A stretch of DNA of 47,464 bases from positions 1 through 47,464 of the forward strand of contig CAJAHH010000053.1 of assembly GCA_903939515.1 (NCBI GenBank). The letters run 5' to 3'. Origin of the DNA: an uncultured Verrucomicrobiota bacterium. GTDB taxonomy: Bacteria; Verrucomicrobiota; Verrucomicrobiia; Limisphaerales; UBA9464. The stretch's first letter is position 1; the number at the start of each line of letters is the position of its first letter. The position numbers and the translations under genes were made by a program. Shown piece by piece: positions 27,199 to 38,600 of this stretch. The notes under the pieces were generated by a model. That model worked only from the letters and a program-made list of their open reading frames with translations, was not told the DNA's origin and made no database searches.

Positions 27199-29166
27199 AT
27201 GGGCAACGGTGCAAAAAATAAACCTCATTTCGGTTCGAAAGGCTTGGTAAGTCTTTCTCGGATTGCGGTGACGATTGGGGTTCTGGCGCTTTCCTTGCCG
27301 CCCGCTCAGGGTGTTGCGCCGCAGACCGGAGCTTCATCGCCGCAATCGACTATTGTGATCGATGCGACGGCCGAGTCGATTTTCTACCAAGGTCGGCTGA
27401 CAGACAGTGGTTCGTTGGCGAGCGGTAACTACGATTTTCAGTTTCTTCTTAAAGACGCTGCCACCGGTGGTAACACGGTCGGCGAAGCTCTCAAGCTGTC
27501 CCTTCCGGTCCAAGGCGGGGTTTTTTCGACCTCGCTTTCTTGGAGTCCCAGTTTATTCCCGGGTTCAGCGCGCTGGATTGAGGTCCAAGTGAGACCCACA
27601 CCGGCGGGTGGTAGCTCGGTTGCTAGCTCCGAGGCTCCCTATGCGGTCTTGGAGCGCCAGAGAGTTCATTCAACTCCCTATTCGTTTCGATCCCTGACGT
27701 CGGCGACGGTCGAGTCGGTCCCGATCCAGAGCCTGCCGGCCAGAGTTCCCCTGATTGGAACGGGCGGGAAGCTCGACAGCGCTCTTTTAGCCGCCGACAT
27801 CGCCCGATCCTCCGATATTTCTGCCGTCAGCAGCAGTCTTCAGGATTTGCAAGCCAAGTGGTTGGCTTCTCAAGTGGCATTGAGCAATCAATTAGTGGCT
27901 TTGGCCCAAGAGAACGCGCTTTTGAAGGAGTCGGTGCAAGTGCTTTCGGCACCAACTCGATCGGGTTGGATGGCGGCCTCGTTCAATCCCGCCGATCCGG
28001 ATTTGATGCGCGACGGTTTCGTCTTGGTGTCCACGGTTCCATCACCGGGATGGACGTTGGGTTCCCAAAACTCCGCGCCCACCGCCCGACTCGGAGCCTC
28101 CTCCGTCTGGACCGGTGAGGAATGGATCGTTTGGGGTGGTTTGGCCGCTGGCAACTTTCCGGTCAAGACTGGGGCCCGATACCGTCCTGACCTCGACCTT
28201 TGGAGCAGCATCGCTCCGACGGATGCTCCGGGAGAGCGGTCTGGTCACTCGGCAGTCTGGACTGGTAAGGAAATGATCGTCTGGGGAGGGGTCCATCAGG
28301 GGAATTACCTCAATGAGGGGGCGCGCTACAATCCCAACCCGCAAGGTTGGGTCGCCCTGAAAACCACTGGAGCTCCCTCGGGTCGAACCGGCCACTCGGC
28401 GGCTTGGACTGGGCGTTACATGGTGGTTTTTGGAGGTCGAAACAGCACCGGAATGCAGGAAGATGGTGGTTTGTACGATCCTTCGGCGAATAGTTGGACG
28501 CCATTGACCTTGGCCGGATCACCGCCGGGTGACCGAATGGGAGCCACGATGATTTGGACGGGCAATTCGTTGATCGTTTGGGGCGGTTTTTCGAATACTG
28601 GACAGTGGGCTTCTGGAGCCGTGCTGCCCTTCAACCCGCAAGGGGAGCCGGGAGCTTGGACCAACTTGGTTGCGCCTTCAGGGTTTTCCGGTCGAATGGG
28701 TCATGTCAGCGCCTGGGATGGCCAGCGTCTCATGGTCTGGGGCGGCCGGAGCAGTTCCGGGATGATCCTTGGCGACGGAGCGGTTTGGGATTCGGTCACC
28801 GGGGTTTGGACGTCTTTGGAGACCTTAGGCGCGCCGACTCCGCGGTACGATGCCTCGGGTGCTTGGACCGGTGACGAATTGGTGGTTTTTGGTGGGAGCA
28901 GTTCCATTTCTTCGACCGGTATCACGTCGACTGGTGCCGCTTGGAGGCCGGGTGCCGGATGGCGTCCGTTGTCGGCCCCAGTGGCTGGCGTGGCCCGCAG
29001 CGGCGCTCTGGCTACTTGGACGGGTTCCCACTTGCTGATGTTTGGCGGAACCTCTCCTTCGGGCCTTCCTTTGGCGGATCTCCAGCGGTTGGAGGTGCGT
29101 TCATCTTGGTACCTTTATCGGCGCGGCGCGCTTCCGAAAACGACTTCGTCGGCCTCCACCCCATGA
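27199..29166 (+). CDS. Secreted kelch-repeat beta-propeller protein
   Basis: This is the first gene of unit 2. ATG 27199 is followed by a signal peptide (IAVTIGVLALSLPPAQGVA, about residues 20-38); no clear Shine-Dalgarno site precedes it. Residues of about 55-170 form the 'YQGRLTDSG...G.Y.F.F.L.D...PYSFRS' domain that also opens the fibre-like protein at 30981. A short predicted coiled coil follows (about 205-245, SSLQDLQAKWLASQ). Residues of about 285-640 contain seven kelch-type motifs of WTG-x-x-[WLM]-[IVL]-[VM]-[WF]GG form, enough for a six- or seven-bladed propeller. Kelch propellers are protein or glycan binding folds; no enzyme motif is seen. Its stop overlaps the next start (ATGA). 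As the propeller protein of unit 2 it is positionally comparable with the FG-GAP protein of unit 1, though not homologous. Confidence 0.9.
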   Translation: MGNGAKNKPHFGSKGLVSLSRIAVTIGVLALSLPPAQGVAPQTGASSPQSTIVIDATAESIFYQGRLTDSGSLASGNYDFQFLLKDAATGGNTVGEALKLSLPVQGGVFSTSLSWSPSLFPGSARWIEVQVRPTPAGGSSVASSEAPYAVLERQRVHSTPYSFRSLTSATVESVPIQSLPARVPLIGTGGKLDSALLAADIARSSDISAVSSSLQDLQAKWLASQVALSNQLVALAQENALLKESVQVLSAPTRSGWMAASFNPADPDLMRDGFVLVSTVPSPGWTLGSQNSAPTARLGASSVWTGEEWIVWGGLAAGNFPVKTGARYRPDLDLWSSIAPTDAPGERSGHSAVWTGKEMIVWGGVHQGNYLNEGARYNPNPQGWVALKTTGAPSGRTGHSAAWTGRYMVVFGGRNSTGMQEDGGLYDPSANSWTPLTLAGSPPGDRMGATMIWTGNSLIVWGGFSNTGQWASGAVLPFNPQGEPGAWTNLVAPSGFSGRMGHVSAWDGQRLMVWGGRSSSGMILGDGAVWDSVTGVWTSLETLGAPTPRYDASGAWTGDELVVFGGSSSISSTGITSTGAAWRPGAGWRPLSAPVAGVARSGALATWTGSHLLMFGGTSPSGLPLADLQRLEVRSSWYLYRRGALPKTTSSASTP

Positions 29167-30959
29167 AACGATCATTTTCGCCCAGTCTTGGGTTCCTCCT
29201 TCTGATTCAGATCCTTTGGACTCTTCCGGCGAGTTCTCAATGGATTACGCAGACGAATTTCCTCAAAGGTGGATGGAACGCCGTCTATCTACATGTTGAT
29301 GCCAGCCATGCAACCATCACCGAGGTGCTTGCGGATGCGACCGATGTCGAAGAGGTCTGGCTATGGTCGCCACCCACGGGCGAACAGTTTTTCGACAGCC
29401 CGCAGGCGCCCACGGAATCGGGTTCCCAATGGTCCAAGTGGACCCGTTCGCTCGGGGCTTCATCCCCCCTGCAGCGACTGATTCCCAATTCGGCGTACTA
29501 CGTGCGCGTAAACGCCTCGCTGACTGACTACTCTTGGACGGTCAAAGGCAAGCCGGTGGCTCCTCGCTACCAGTGGTCGAGCTCCGGGCTCAATTTCATC
29601 GGATTCGCGACTCCCTCCGGCCCGATGGGCTACGAGCGGTTCTTCCTGCCGGCTGCCGCCTTGCTGGAGTCCGCAGAAATCTATCGTTCTCCGGGTGGGG
29701 CATTCGGTTCGGGCAATCCGCTCCGTTTGTTCGATTTCGCCCGCACCACGTTCACCCGGGGTGAGGCGGTTTGGATGCGAGTCAATACGGGTTTCAACCG
29801 CTATTTTGGACCCTTTGAGGTTAGTCTCCCAGGCTCTCGAGTCATTTCGTTCGGGGCCGATGGCACGCAGTACAGCTTCCGACTGCGCAACCAGTCTCCC
29901 ACCACCAACACCATCACACTGCGTCTCATCGCTTCTGAGACCCCTCCGACAGGGCAAACTAATATCGTGGGAGTTCCTCCGATCTTGGTGCGGGGTGCCA
30001 TCGATCCGGCGAACTTGCTTTATGGTGCAGTTCCTCTGATTGCCGGGAGCACAGACCTTGAGACGAGGACATACTCTTGGGTTTTGCCCCCGAAAGGAAA
30101 GCCTGGTTCCGACGTGCAAGTCGTGTTGGGATTGGCTCGTGATCAGTTGTTGGGCAACCCCGGTGATCTGAGCGCTGGGGTGCTTCAATTCACCGACGAC
30201 CAAGGCTTGATGCGCATGGATCTTGGGGTCGCTGCTGTGAAGTCGTCTATGGCGGGTTTGTGGGTCGGAGAGGCACAGGTTTCGCAGGTGGTCCAATACT
30301 TGGTAAATTACCAGAGGGATCCGGTCGGTAAGCCGGTCGTCAAACTGACTGAAAAAGATGGTGCCTACGCAGCCGTGAGTACCAATGAGATCTTAGGCTC
30401 CGTGCCTCGTGCGTTTCCGCTTCGATTGATCATGCATGATGACGGTACCAATAGTTTCCTGCTGCAGCGGGTGTTCTTGGGCTCCGACATCACCACCAAT
30501 CCGATCGTGGCCACCGAGCAGCGATTCCTCGACCCGGAACGCCTGGGAGCGGCCCGCCGCATCTCGGCCGTGCACCTGCCTTGGAGTGCCTCCAACACGC
30601 CATTGCCCATGACGTTGGTCAGCAACGTCTATCGTGCCAGCATCGTGACGCCTTACGATGCGGTCGGCGCGAATCCCTTCGTCCATCAGTACCATCCGGA
30701 TCACGACAACCTGAATGCGACATTCACTCAGATGCTTCCCAGGGGTCGCGAATCCTATGGGATCACGCGGACCATCTGGCTGAGTCCGCAAGTGGCGGCC
30801 ACCGATTACCTGGGACAGACGGCCGGGTCGTTGGAGCGCAAAGGGATTTACGACGAGACCATCACGGTCGAAGGCGCCGGTGGCAGCAGTCGCACCTTCA
30901 AGGTGGTCGGCACCTTCACGCTCAACCGGATCAGTCCCATTTCCCAGCTCACCCGATAA
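29163..30959 (+). CDS. Secreted 598-aa YHPDHDNL-motif protein
   Basis: ATG 29163 overlaps the kelch gene stop by four bases (ATGA). The signal peptide ends near PASSQ (about residue 25). The N-terminal half opens with GGWNAVYLHVD and is beta-rich with many aromatic residues. The C-terminal half, from about residue 360 (GLWVGEAQV), is homologous to the partial protein at 2-787, including F-V-HQYHPDHDNL (30678-30713) and 'YGITR'. I do not recognise a characterised family. The HPDHD cluster could bind a metal ion, which is inference. It sits two genes before giant B, with the fibre-like gene between, whereas its paralogue is directly before giant A. A role in assembling or displaying the giants is suggested by this synteny only. 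Confidence 0.85.
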   Translation: MKRSFSPSLGFLLLIQILWTLPASSQWITQTNFLKGGWNAVYLHVDASHATITEVLADATDVEEVWLWSPPTGEQFFDSPQAPTESGSQWSKWTRSLGASSPLQRLIPNSAYYVRVNASLTDYSWTVKGKPVAPRYQWSSSGLNFIGFATPSGPMGYERFFLPAAALLESAEIYRSPGGAFGSGNPLRLFDFARTTFTRGEAVWMRVNTGFNRYFGPFEVSLPGSRVISFGADGTQYSFRLRNQSPTTNTITLRLIASETPPTGQTNIVGVPPILVRGAIDPANLLYGAVPLIAGSTDLETRTYSWVLPPKGKPGSDVQVVLGLARDQLLGNPGDLSAGVLQFTDDQGLMRMDLGVAAVKSSMAGLWVGEAQVSQVVQYLVNYQRDPVGKPVVKLTEKDGAYAAVSTNEILGSVPRAFPLRLIMHDDGTNSFLLQRVFLGSDITTNPIVATEQRFLDPERLGAARRISAVHLPWSASNTPLPMTLVSNVYRASIVTPYDAVGANPFVHQYHPDHDNLNATFTQMLPRGRESYGITRTIWLSPQVAATDYLGQTAGSLERKGIYDETITVEGAGGSSRTFKVVGTFTLNRISPISQLTR

Positions 30960-30980
30960 TTTTTCAACCCCTGAGTCACC

Positions 30981-32585
30981 ATGATTCAACCAATGAACTC
31001 GACGAGTATGTGTTCCAAGAAACTGGCCTCCAATTGGGTGTCATCCCTGCTGTCCACCAACGCTTGGATGGGGGCCATCTTGGCGATCTGCCTGGGTACC
31101 TTGGGTCTTGAAGTCCGGGCACAAAGTGCCAATGGCTTTCCGCCCAACCTGATGACTTACCAGGGGTACCTGGTGGATTCCAATGGCAACCCGCTGGCGC
31201 CCAGCAACCCCATCAATTTCACGGTCATTTTCCGCATTTATGCGACCTCCACCGGAGGCAGCGCCCTTTGGGCCGAGTCGCAGACAGTGACGGTCGACAA
31301 GGGCAATTTCTCGGTCGTGCTGGGTGAGGGTGGTGCGCAAGGCAGTGAGCCGCGTCCGGCCATTTCGACGGTCTTCACGTCGAGCACAGCATCGGACCTT
31401 TACATTGGCATCACGGTCAATGGTCTCTCCGGTGGCAACACCGAAATCCTGCCCCGTTTGCGCCTGTTGACCTCGCCGTATTCCTTCCTCGCCCGTGCGG
31501 CCAACGGCTTGGCCGGCAATGACGGAGCTTCGCTTATCGCGTCGGATGCCGGTCGCCTGCGCATCAGCCAGAGCCTCCAGTCCACAGGTGGCAACACCCG
31601 GGGCACCGGGGCCACCGATCTCCAAACCACGCGGCTTTCCTCGTCGCCCGGTCAGGTGGCAGCGGGCGATTATAGTGTCATCGGCGGTGGTCAGAACAAT
31701 ACGGCTTCGGGTCTGAGCGCCGTCGTGGATGGCGGTCAGAACAACACGGCCTCCGCTACGACAGCTGTCGTCGGTGGCGGCGACAACAACATTGCCTCCG
31801 GCAATTTCTCGGCTGTTCCGGGCGGTCAATTCAACACGGCATCAGCCGGTTGGTCGCTCGCAGCGGGCCGTCGTGCCAAGGCGCTCCATGAAGGGAGCAT
31901 CGTGTTCGGCGATGCCCGCGATCAGGACAAATCGTCCACGGGCAACAATCAGTTCATCATCGGCTCTTCGGGCGGTGTGGCCATCAACACCACCCCAGCT
32001 TCCGGTGCCGCCCTCACGGTTTCGGGCCGGGTCAAGGCCGACAGTGCCGAGTTCGGCGCCATGACGGTCGCCACCCTGTCCTCCACCTCAGTCTCCGGAT
32101 ACGGCACCATCCCGATGGGCGGCATCATCATGTGGAGTGGTCAGATCGCCTCGATTCCCGATGGTTGGGCTCTGTGCGATGGATCCCGGTCGACACCAGA
32201 TCTTCGCGGTCGGTTCATCATGGGGGCTGGTGGTTCACGGGGTGTAGGTGCGACCGGTGGAGCTGAAACCGTGACTTTGTCAGTGGGTCAGTTGCCGCCA
32301 CACAATCACCAAGTTTCGGGAACCACCACCGCGGACGGGAACCATATCCACCCTTACAACGACATCTACTTTTCAGAAGCTTGGAGTCCTACTGGTATTA
32401 GGAGTTGGTTCGGTAGCGGAGATTCAGACGGGGATAACGGTCCTCATACCACTCCGAGGAACACCGATTTGGCGGGCAACCACACCCACACCTTCAACGT
32501 GACCTCCGCCAGCACCGGGAGCGGCCAAGCCATCGACAAGCTCCCTCCCTTCTACGCTCTGGCTTACATCATGCGGGTCCGGTGA
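30981..32585 (+). CDS. Secreted fibre-like protein: YadA-head-like repeats and phage tail-collar domain
   Basis: ATG 30981 gives a long signal peptide ending VRA/QSA (about residue 48); ATG 30993, 31008 or 31068 would give shorter ones. Residues of about 55-175 are the 'YQGYLVDSNGNPL...F.IYAT..GG..LW.E...V..G.FSV.LG' domain shared with the kelch protein. Residues of about 230-300 repeat 'GGG-x-NN-x-ASG' units, like the left-handed beta-roll head of YadA-type trimeric adhesins. Residues of about 375-534 match the phage tail collar domain: PMGGIIMWSGQIASIPDGW, CDGS...PDLRGRFIMGAG, LPPHNH, and a C-terminal KLPPFYALAYIMRV. The protein is probably a trimeric surface fibre whose tip is a collar-like binding module. 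No other phage genes are near, so this is not a prophage remnant. Confidence 0.9.
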   Translation: MIQPMNSTSMCSKKLASNWVSSLLSTNAWMGAILAICLGTLGLEVRAQSANGFPPNLMTYQGYLVDSNGNPLAPSNPINFTVIFRIYATSTGGSALWAESQTVTVDKGNFSVVLGEGGAQGSEPRPAISTVFTSSTASDLYIGITVNGLSGGNTEILPRLRLLTSPYSFLARAANGLAGNDGASLIASDAGRLRISQSLQSTGGNTRGTGATDLQTTRLSSSPGQVAAGDYSVIGGGQNNTASGLSAVVDGGQNNTASATTAVVGGGDNNIASGNFSAVPGGQFNTASAGWSLAAGRRAKALHEGSIVFGDARDQDKSSTGNNQFIIGSSGGVAINTTPASGAALTVSGRVKADSAEFGAMTVATLSSTSVSGYGTIPMGGIIMWSGQIASIPDGWALCDGSRSTPDLRGRFIMGAGGSRGVGATGGAETVTLSVGQLPPHNHQVSGTTTADGNHIHPYNDIYFSEAWSPTGIRSWFGSGDSDGDNGPHTTPRNTDLAGNHTHTFNVTSASTGSGQAIDKLPPFYALAYIMRVR

Positions 32586-32602
32586 GTGATCGGTGTTGGC
32601 AA

Positions 32603-32610
32603 TTTTAGGA
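32603..32610 (+). promoter_or_regulatory. Ribosome binding site of giant B
   Basis: TTTTAGGA ends 10 bases before ATG 32621 and gives an AGGA core. Most genes in the window lack a recognisable Shine-Dalgarno site and rely on overlap or close spacing, so this one supports independent initiation and fixes the start. Confidence 0.5.
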
Positions 32611-32620
32611 TTCTCAAGCC

Positions 32621-35600
32621 ATGCGCAACCCTCTCATCCCCATTTACTGCCTGGTGGCGGCCCTTTGGGCCTCCGGGGTGCAGGCCCAATCCATCCCGGG
32701 GCCCGCGGAACTCCGACCCGATCTGACCACGTTCAACCTCTCCTCGGCCCGAGGTGTGCCCGTGTCCAGCGTCGTCAACACTCCGGTCGGCTCGGATGGC
32801 AGGGCACCGCGCGAGGGGACCCAGTTGCCCCCATTGCCCTCCGGGGGAGCCACGGTACGCCAGTTCCAATCGGCCATTTTCTTCGGTTCCGGCGTGCGAC
32901 CGGTGGCTTCGGCACAACTGCGCACCAACCTGAGCTTGGCCGCCAATGCGGTGGCTCTGGATTTGCCGCGTTTGGGCGGTGGTACTCCCACTCATATTCT
33001 GCTTCGTGCCCGGGTGGGCAGCCCTATCTTGAGTCGGGGTGTCAACTACCTGTTTGGTTCCATCATTCCTGTGCCAGACACCGACGAGAACGGGGTGTTG
33101 CTCTCGTCGCGCAACCCGGTTGTGCGCAAAGAGGACTATTGGAGTGCTGAGCCTTATTCCACCAACAAACATGCCGGTGCACCCTACTACTGGAGCCCCA
33201 ATGCGCGCGTCGTGTTCGCGACCAAGCCGGGTTCGGTCGCCATTACTTGGAGGAGGATTTCAGGCCTCTCGACCCAACCCGCGGGAACTTCCTATCAGGA
33301 AACCGGGCTTTGGTATTCGACTTTCCAACAAAAGGTCCTGGTTTCGGGTTCCCTCTCGAAACCGTCCCGAGTGATTTATTGGACCCAGGGTGATTTCGCC
33401 AGGATGGGCAAGCCGGTGGATGTGCCCGGTAACCGCGTCTCCGATATCAAGGTGGTTTACAACGATCAAGTGCCTGAGCGGGTGGAGGTGGCTTATCCGT
33501 CAGCGTCGCAAATCGCCGACCCGAAGAACGAGGGCGAACGCACGTTGGATGAGCGACGCACTCTTTGGTTCGAGCGGTCTACTTCCCAGATCCTCGCCTA
33601 CAACCGAGAAGGGCGTGTGTTCGTGGAAATCTTGGGCGATGCCAATGCCGACGGGGCTAGTCGCCGACATCTCGGCTACGAGATCGTGGATGTCTTGCAA
33701 CAACCGCGTCCTCAAGACATCACCGTGGAGCTGGGCGATCGCATCCCGGCCTTCGCCGACCTTTCTCGGGACTATGCCTCGTTGTATCCCAAGCCTCAGG
33801 TGCAGATCGGGGATCGGTTCTACGAGTCGACCTCGAGCAATCCGTCACTGCCTGAGGAGTTGTATGCCGCGCGCGAAACCAAGAACCAGAACGACCTGCT
33901 CGTGTACTGGATGGATCCCGGTATCGAGGGGTTGATGTGGCCGCGAGTGTTGGCCCGATACAACCTGCGGTGGCCCGTCGATCTGGCGCGCTACAGCCAC
34001 TACATCCGCCCCCAGGTGGCTACCAAGGACGATGCCAAAGGCTCGGCGGTGTTGATGGATGCCAGCAGTACGCCCTTGCTGCTGTATCAGGATCCACTGG
34101 ACCAGCCCCGAGCTTTCTTGGATGCCGACCTGCAATTCTACACGCACCTCACTCCGACCTATCCTGCTCACAGGACCCTGCTGCGCTACAGCAAGGGCGA
34201 TCGGCTTTACTTTGAACGGGTGTTCTCTTGGCTGGATTCCAACTTGAGATCTTCGACTTGGGTGGGCTCGGTGGCCACCAACCTGAACACCTGGAATCCG
34301 ACCAATCTGACCCTGACGTTCCCCAGACAGGCGGAAGCGCCGCGGGTGCTTGCCGAGACAGTGGATGTCGGCCAACGCATCACCGCGCCGGAGGGCGAGT
34401 TGGGCGTCGGATCAGGCCAGAGTTACTTGGCAGGTTATATTCGAAGTGGCACCTCGTACCATCCCGGGGCCTACAAGAATCCATTTGCAGAGGGATTCGA
34501 TGCCGCCAACGCGGGCGCCATCATTCCGGTCAACGCCATTCCCAGCCGCAATTCATTGGAGGTCTGGTGGTTCCGCCGAGACGCGGTCCTGCAGAGGAAT
34601 GGAATCGCCGTTCCCAATTGGCCTGCGGTCATGGGTCGCTACACATTGCAGTTCCCCACCGCTCCCCGAGAAATCGTATTGGCGAGCAATGCTGGCACCG
34701 GCGGGTTGGCCAGCTTGGAGGCCAAGGGGAGCATTTATTACGAAAACGATCCGAACGCGATCGGTTACAACCCCAACGAAGAGCATGCCTTGATGATCGG
34801 CGGGCAGGGTTATGCCTTGCGGGATGACTTGAACATCACCACGGGTGGCAACTTCTCGTCCTTGCCGTTTGTGTTGATCGATCACACCGGCAGCGATGGA
34901 CGCCCCAGCATGGCGGTCTTCCGCGTGTTGCGTGAAAAGCCTGAAACCGGCTTGCTCTTCGACTATGTGGTTGAAGCCGGCAAGATCCTTCAGGCCCCCA
35001 TGCCGTTGCCCTTGATGCAGGCTCCGACGGAAGGGGAGGGGGTAGACTTGGTGAATTACAACCAGGAAACCGTCTTGGGAGCCAACCAAGGAAATCTGCC
35101 CGTCAATTGGAACCAAGCCCGTGACGGAACGGGTCCGTTCAAGCATTATCAAGCTTTCAGCATTCGTGATCGCAAGGAGTCGTTCTGGGTGTATCGAGGA
35201 CTGCACCTGGAACCCAATCTTCAATCTGGCCGATACAATTCCACCACGAGGGCCTTTGAAGCCCTGCCGGCTGCCACAGCGATTTCGGGCCGTCCTTTCA
35301 AGTACTATATCCACGCCTCCCGCCGGGCAGAGGCACTCATCCTCAAACCAGTTTCCGGGCCGCTGCCGGCCTGGCTGCGAGCCGATATCGATTCCAGGGG
35401 CTTCTTGCTCACGGGCGAGCCCCCTTCGGCGGAGAGCACGGCGAGCAACTATTCCTTCGATTTGATCGATGTGGGGATGAACCAGACCAACCGGTTGACC
35501 CTTAATCTCCAAGTGCGGAACAACGGAACCGAAGTGACTCAGGCTCCTTTGGCGCTAACGAGTCAAACCGTGGATGGGACCTCCGTCCAGTTTGTGGGAC

Positions 35601-38600
35601 GCCCTCCCTTCTTGGCGGCTCGAGCCTCCGACACCAACAGTTTCTCCATGCGGTTTTATTACAAGACCTTGGACGGGTTCGCTTGGCCCAATCAGCCGCC
35701 CATTGAGGTGGGTACCATTGTTCCTTACTTGCGTGTCCCGGGCTCTGTTACCGGTACCTATGTCGGGGCTCCTGCGGACAAGGCCACCGCGGCGTTGTCC
35801 ATCACCTATCGGCCTGTTTGGCCGTCTATCCCTGCGGTGATCCAGCCCGGACAAACCCTCACCACTCCGGTGAACGGATTGCCGGCGATCCGGGGCCAGA
35901 CCAGCGCCCAGATTCTGTACCAGCAATCCATTGCGACCAACTTCAACCTCAAGATGCCCAGCGTGGTGCTCGTGGACCCTACCCGTCGCAAGGTGGCGAC
36001 GCTGGCATCGGTTGGCTTGGAACGACTGCCCTCCGGCGTTCTGGCCGAGGCCAACCAAGGTCTGACCTATTTCCCCAATCTTCCGCCTCATTTGGCCACT
36101 CGGGTGTTCTACGATCCGAATGTGGGGCCCAACGGGGCGCTTGTGCTCAAGGGTGAGTTCAAGGGTGAGTTTCCGGGGCGCGAGTATCTTCAGATGAATG
36201 TCCTGCGCGGAACCGCCGATCGGGAAGATCTGAAGACGGTTTTGGATTTGTGTCCGTCGAGCCCGGCCGATGAGAAGTCCAAGTGGGATCAATTGGTCAA
36301 CAGTCTGACCGCAGTGGTGGAGACCTTTGTCGAAAATCCGAGGATTGCGGGCCAGTATGTCGCAGACCCTCAGAAACGCGCCAACGTGGGAGTCTCCTCC
36401 GTCGTAGAAATCACCGACGAGGACACGGCGGTCGATTCTTATGCGCTGAGCACCAGTGGGCCTGGATATGGCATGGTGTCGGTCATCGTGGGCAACGGAG
36501 CTGCATTCACCCCGAACGGCGAGCCCGTGTCGGTTCTGGTTTTCAAGGTGGATGGCGGATTGTGGCCGGGTGAGCTTCGGGTGATCCCCTCGGCCAACCC
36601 CCTCAACGAATTGCTGACCTTGCAACACACTCCCGATCTAGCCGGTCGCTTTGGTGAGTACGAATACGACTGGCGTATCGCTGCACCGGTCGATGGAGCC
36701 CCCCCTCCGATGGATGCCACCATGTCCCAGTGGCTGGCGTTGCAGAACGGCACAGCCATGCCGCGTTACACCTTGGGGGGCGCCGGTGTCCGCGTGTTGT
36801 CCGACAATTATCTCATCATGCGGTATCGCTCGACGAACACGGCCGATCCTCAGATTGGTCAGTGGTCGCGGTGGACAGAGCCTCAGTTGGCTGAAGGCTG
36901 GATCAAGCGGGTACTGGCTGGGATCAACCCCTTCCAGCAGCGAGTGACCGACTTGTATAATAACCCGGTCAATACCGATGTCAGCGTTCTAGCCCAAGCG
37001 GGTCGCCGTTGGGAGGGGGCTGTTGCCTTGAATCTCAACAATATCAATAGCGCCGGTTTGATCGAGATTTATGAAACTGTGCTGCGGCGCGGTCGCGATC
37101 TCAGTATCGATGCGGGGATCAATTACGGCCCTGCCAATGATGCCTTGTTGTTGGTTGCAGGCTACCTGAACGACTTGTACACCCTAATGGGGGATGAGGC
37201 CTATGCGGATTCCGCGAATCCCACCATCGCGGTTGGAACCGGGGACTCGGCGGATGGCGGCGTGGCCACCGCCAAGTTCAGTTTCTCAGGTCAGGTGGGC
37301 TCCTTGTTGGAAGAGGAGTTGGCCCTGCTCCGCGGGCGTGATGATTTCATGCAACCCGGTGTGCAGACAGCACCTGCCTACAACCGGATGTATTGGAACT
37401 TCACCCGCGGCATCAACTCCGGAGAAGTCATCTACGTCCAGAACTACAACATCAAGGACCTCAACAATGATGGCGTGTTGGATGCCTTGGATGCGGCCAA
37501 GGCCTATCCACAAGGTCATGGTGACGCCTACGGTCACTACCTGACCGCCGTCAAGGGCTACTACGGACTCATCATCAATCAGAACTTCGACTGGGTGCCC
37601 CGCACAGAAGCCGTAACCATCTTGGGCAAACCGGTCCAAGTCGATTACCTCGACGAACGCAAGTTTGCCGCATCGGCAGCGGCTGTCAGTCAGATGGGGT
37701 TCGAGGTCATGGAGTTGGTGTTCCGCCAATCCTACCGTTCGGGCGAAATCAAAGGGTGGACCCGCTTTGGCGAGACCCGTTCCAACACCAATCGCGTGGT
37801 CTCGTCAGTCCGACACTGGGGGCTTGATCACTGGGCCAGCCGCGTGGGGCAGGGGGCTTACCTCAACTGGGTGGTCGGCAATTCGCTGCTGCCCTCGGTG
37901 GATCCGGATCCTTCCCATGAGGGCATCCAGAAAATCGACCGCACCACGGTGCTTGAGTTGACCCAATTGCCGCTCACCTACCGGGAATGCCAACTGATCC
38001 TGGACAATGCCGAGGCGGGTCTCACGCCGCTGGGATTGCCGAGAGACAGCGTCGCACTCGACATCAACCCCAACCAGGTGACGGGAGCTTCATCGAAGGG
38101 ACATTATGAGCAGTTGTATGAGCGGGCCATTGGGACCCTAGAGAATGCCTCTATGGCCTTTGACGAAGCCCGGACCATGTCCGAGGGCATCCGCTCACAG
38201 GAGGATAGCCTGGAAGAGGTGAAATCGAAGATCCTCGATGCTGAGCGGGCGGTGACGTCCCAATTGATCGAGATCTACGGCTCGCCCTATTCCGATGATA
38301 TCGGCCCAGGGAAGACCTTCCCTCAAGATTATGTGGGGCCGGACCTCGTCCACTACCTGTACGTTGACATGCCGGAGCACCTCTTCCCAGATGAGATCGG
38401 TGACGCCAATACCGAGTTCGAGATCCCCATCCGCGGCCTTCCGCCGGAGTGGCAAGGGGTGCAAACACCTGATGAATTTGCCGATTTCCCGGTGCTGACC
38501 AATTACACCGTGCAGGTGACCGCCGGGGGCTTCACGCCTCGGCCCGACGACTGGTCGGGTCGGCGCGCTTCTCCGGGACGCATTCAACAGGCCATCTCGG

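Noticed and set aside
14490-29166. Possible TcB/TcC (Rhs) genes to accompany the TcA-like giants
   Set aside because: I looked for Rhs YD-repeats, an SpvB domain and an RHS core DPxGR motif; none was seen. The propellers here are FG-GAP/ASPIC and kelch types.
29460-30296. Open frame of 278 codons on the - strand
   Set aside because: It is fully covered by the YHPDHDNL gene on the + strand, which has a signal peptide and a homologue. The reverse frame shows no domain.
32104-32582. Phage tail collar domain as sign of a prophage
   Set aside because: No capsid, portal, terminase, integrase or lysis gene is present, and the protein has a signal peptide and host-type neighbours.
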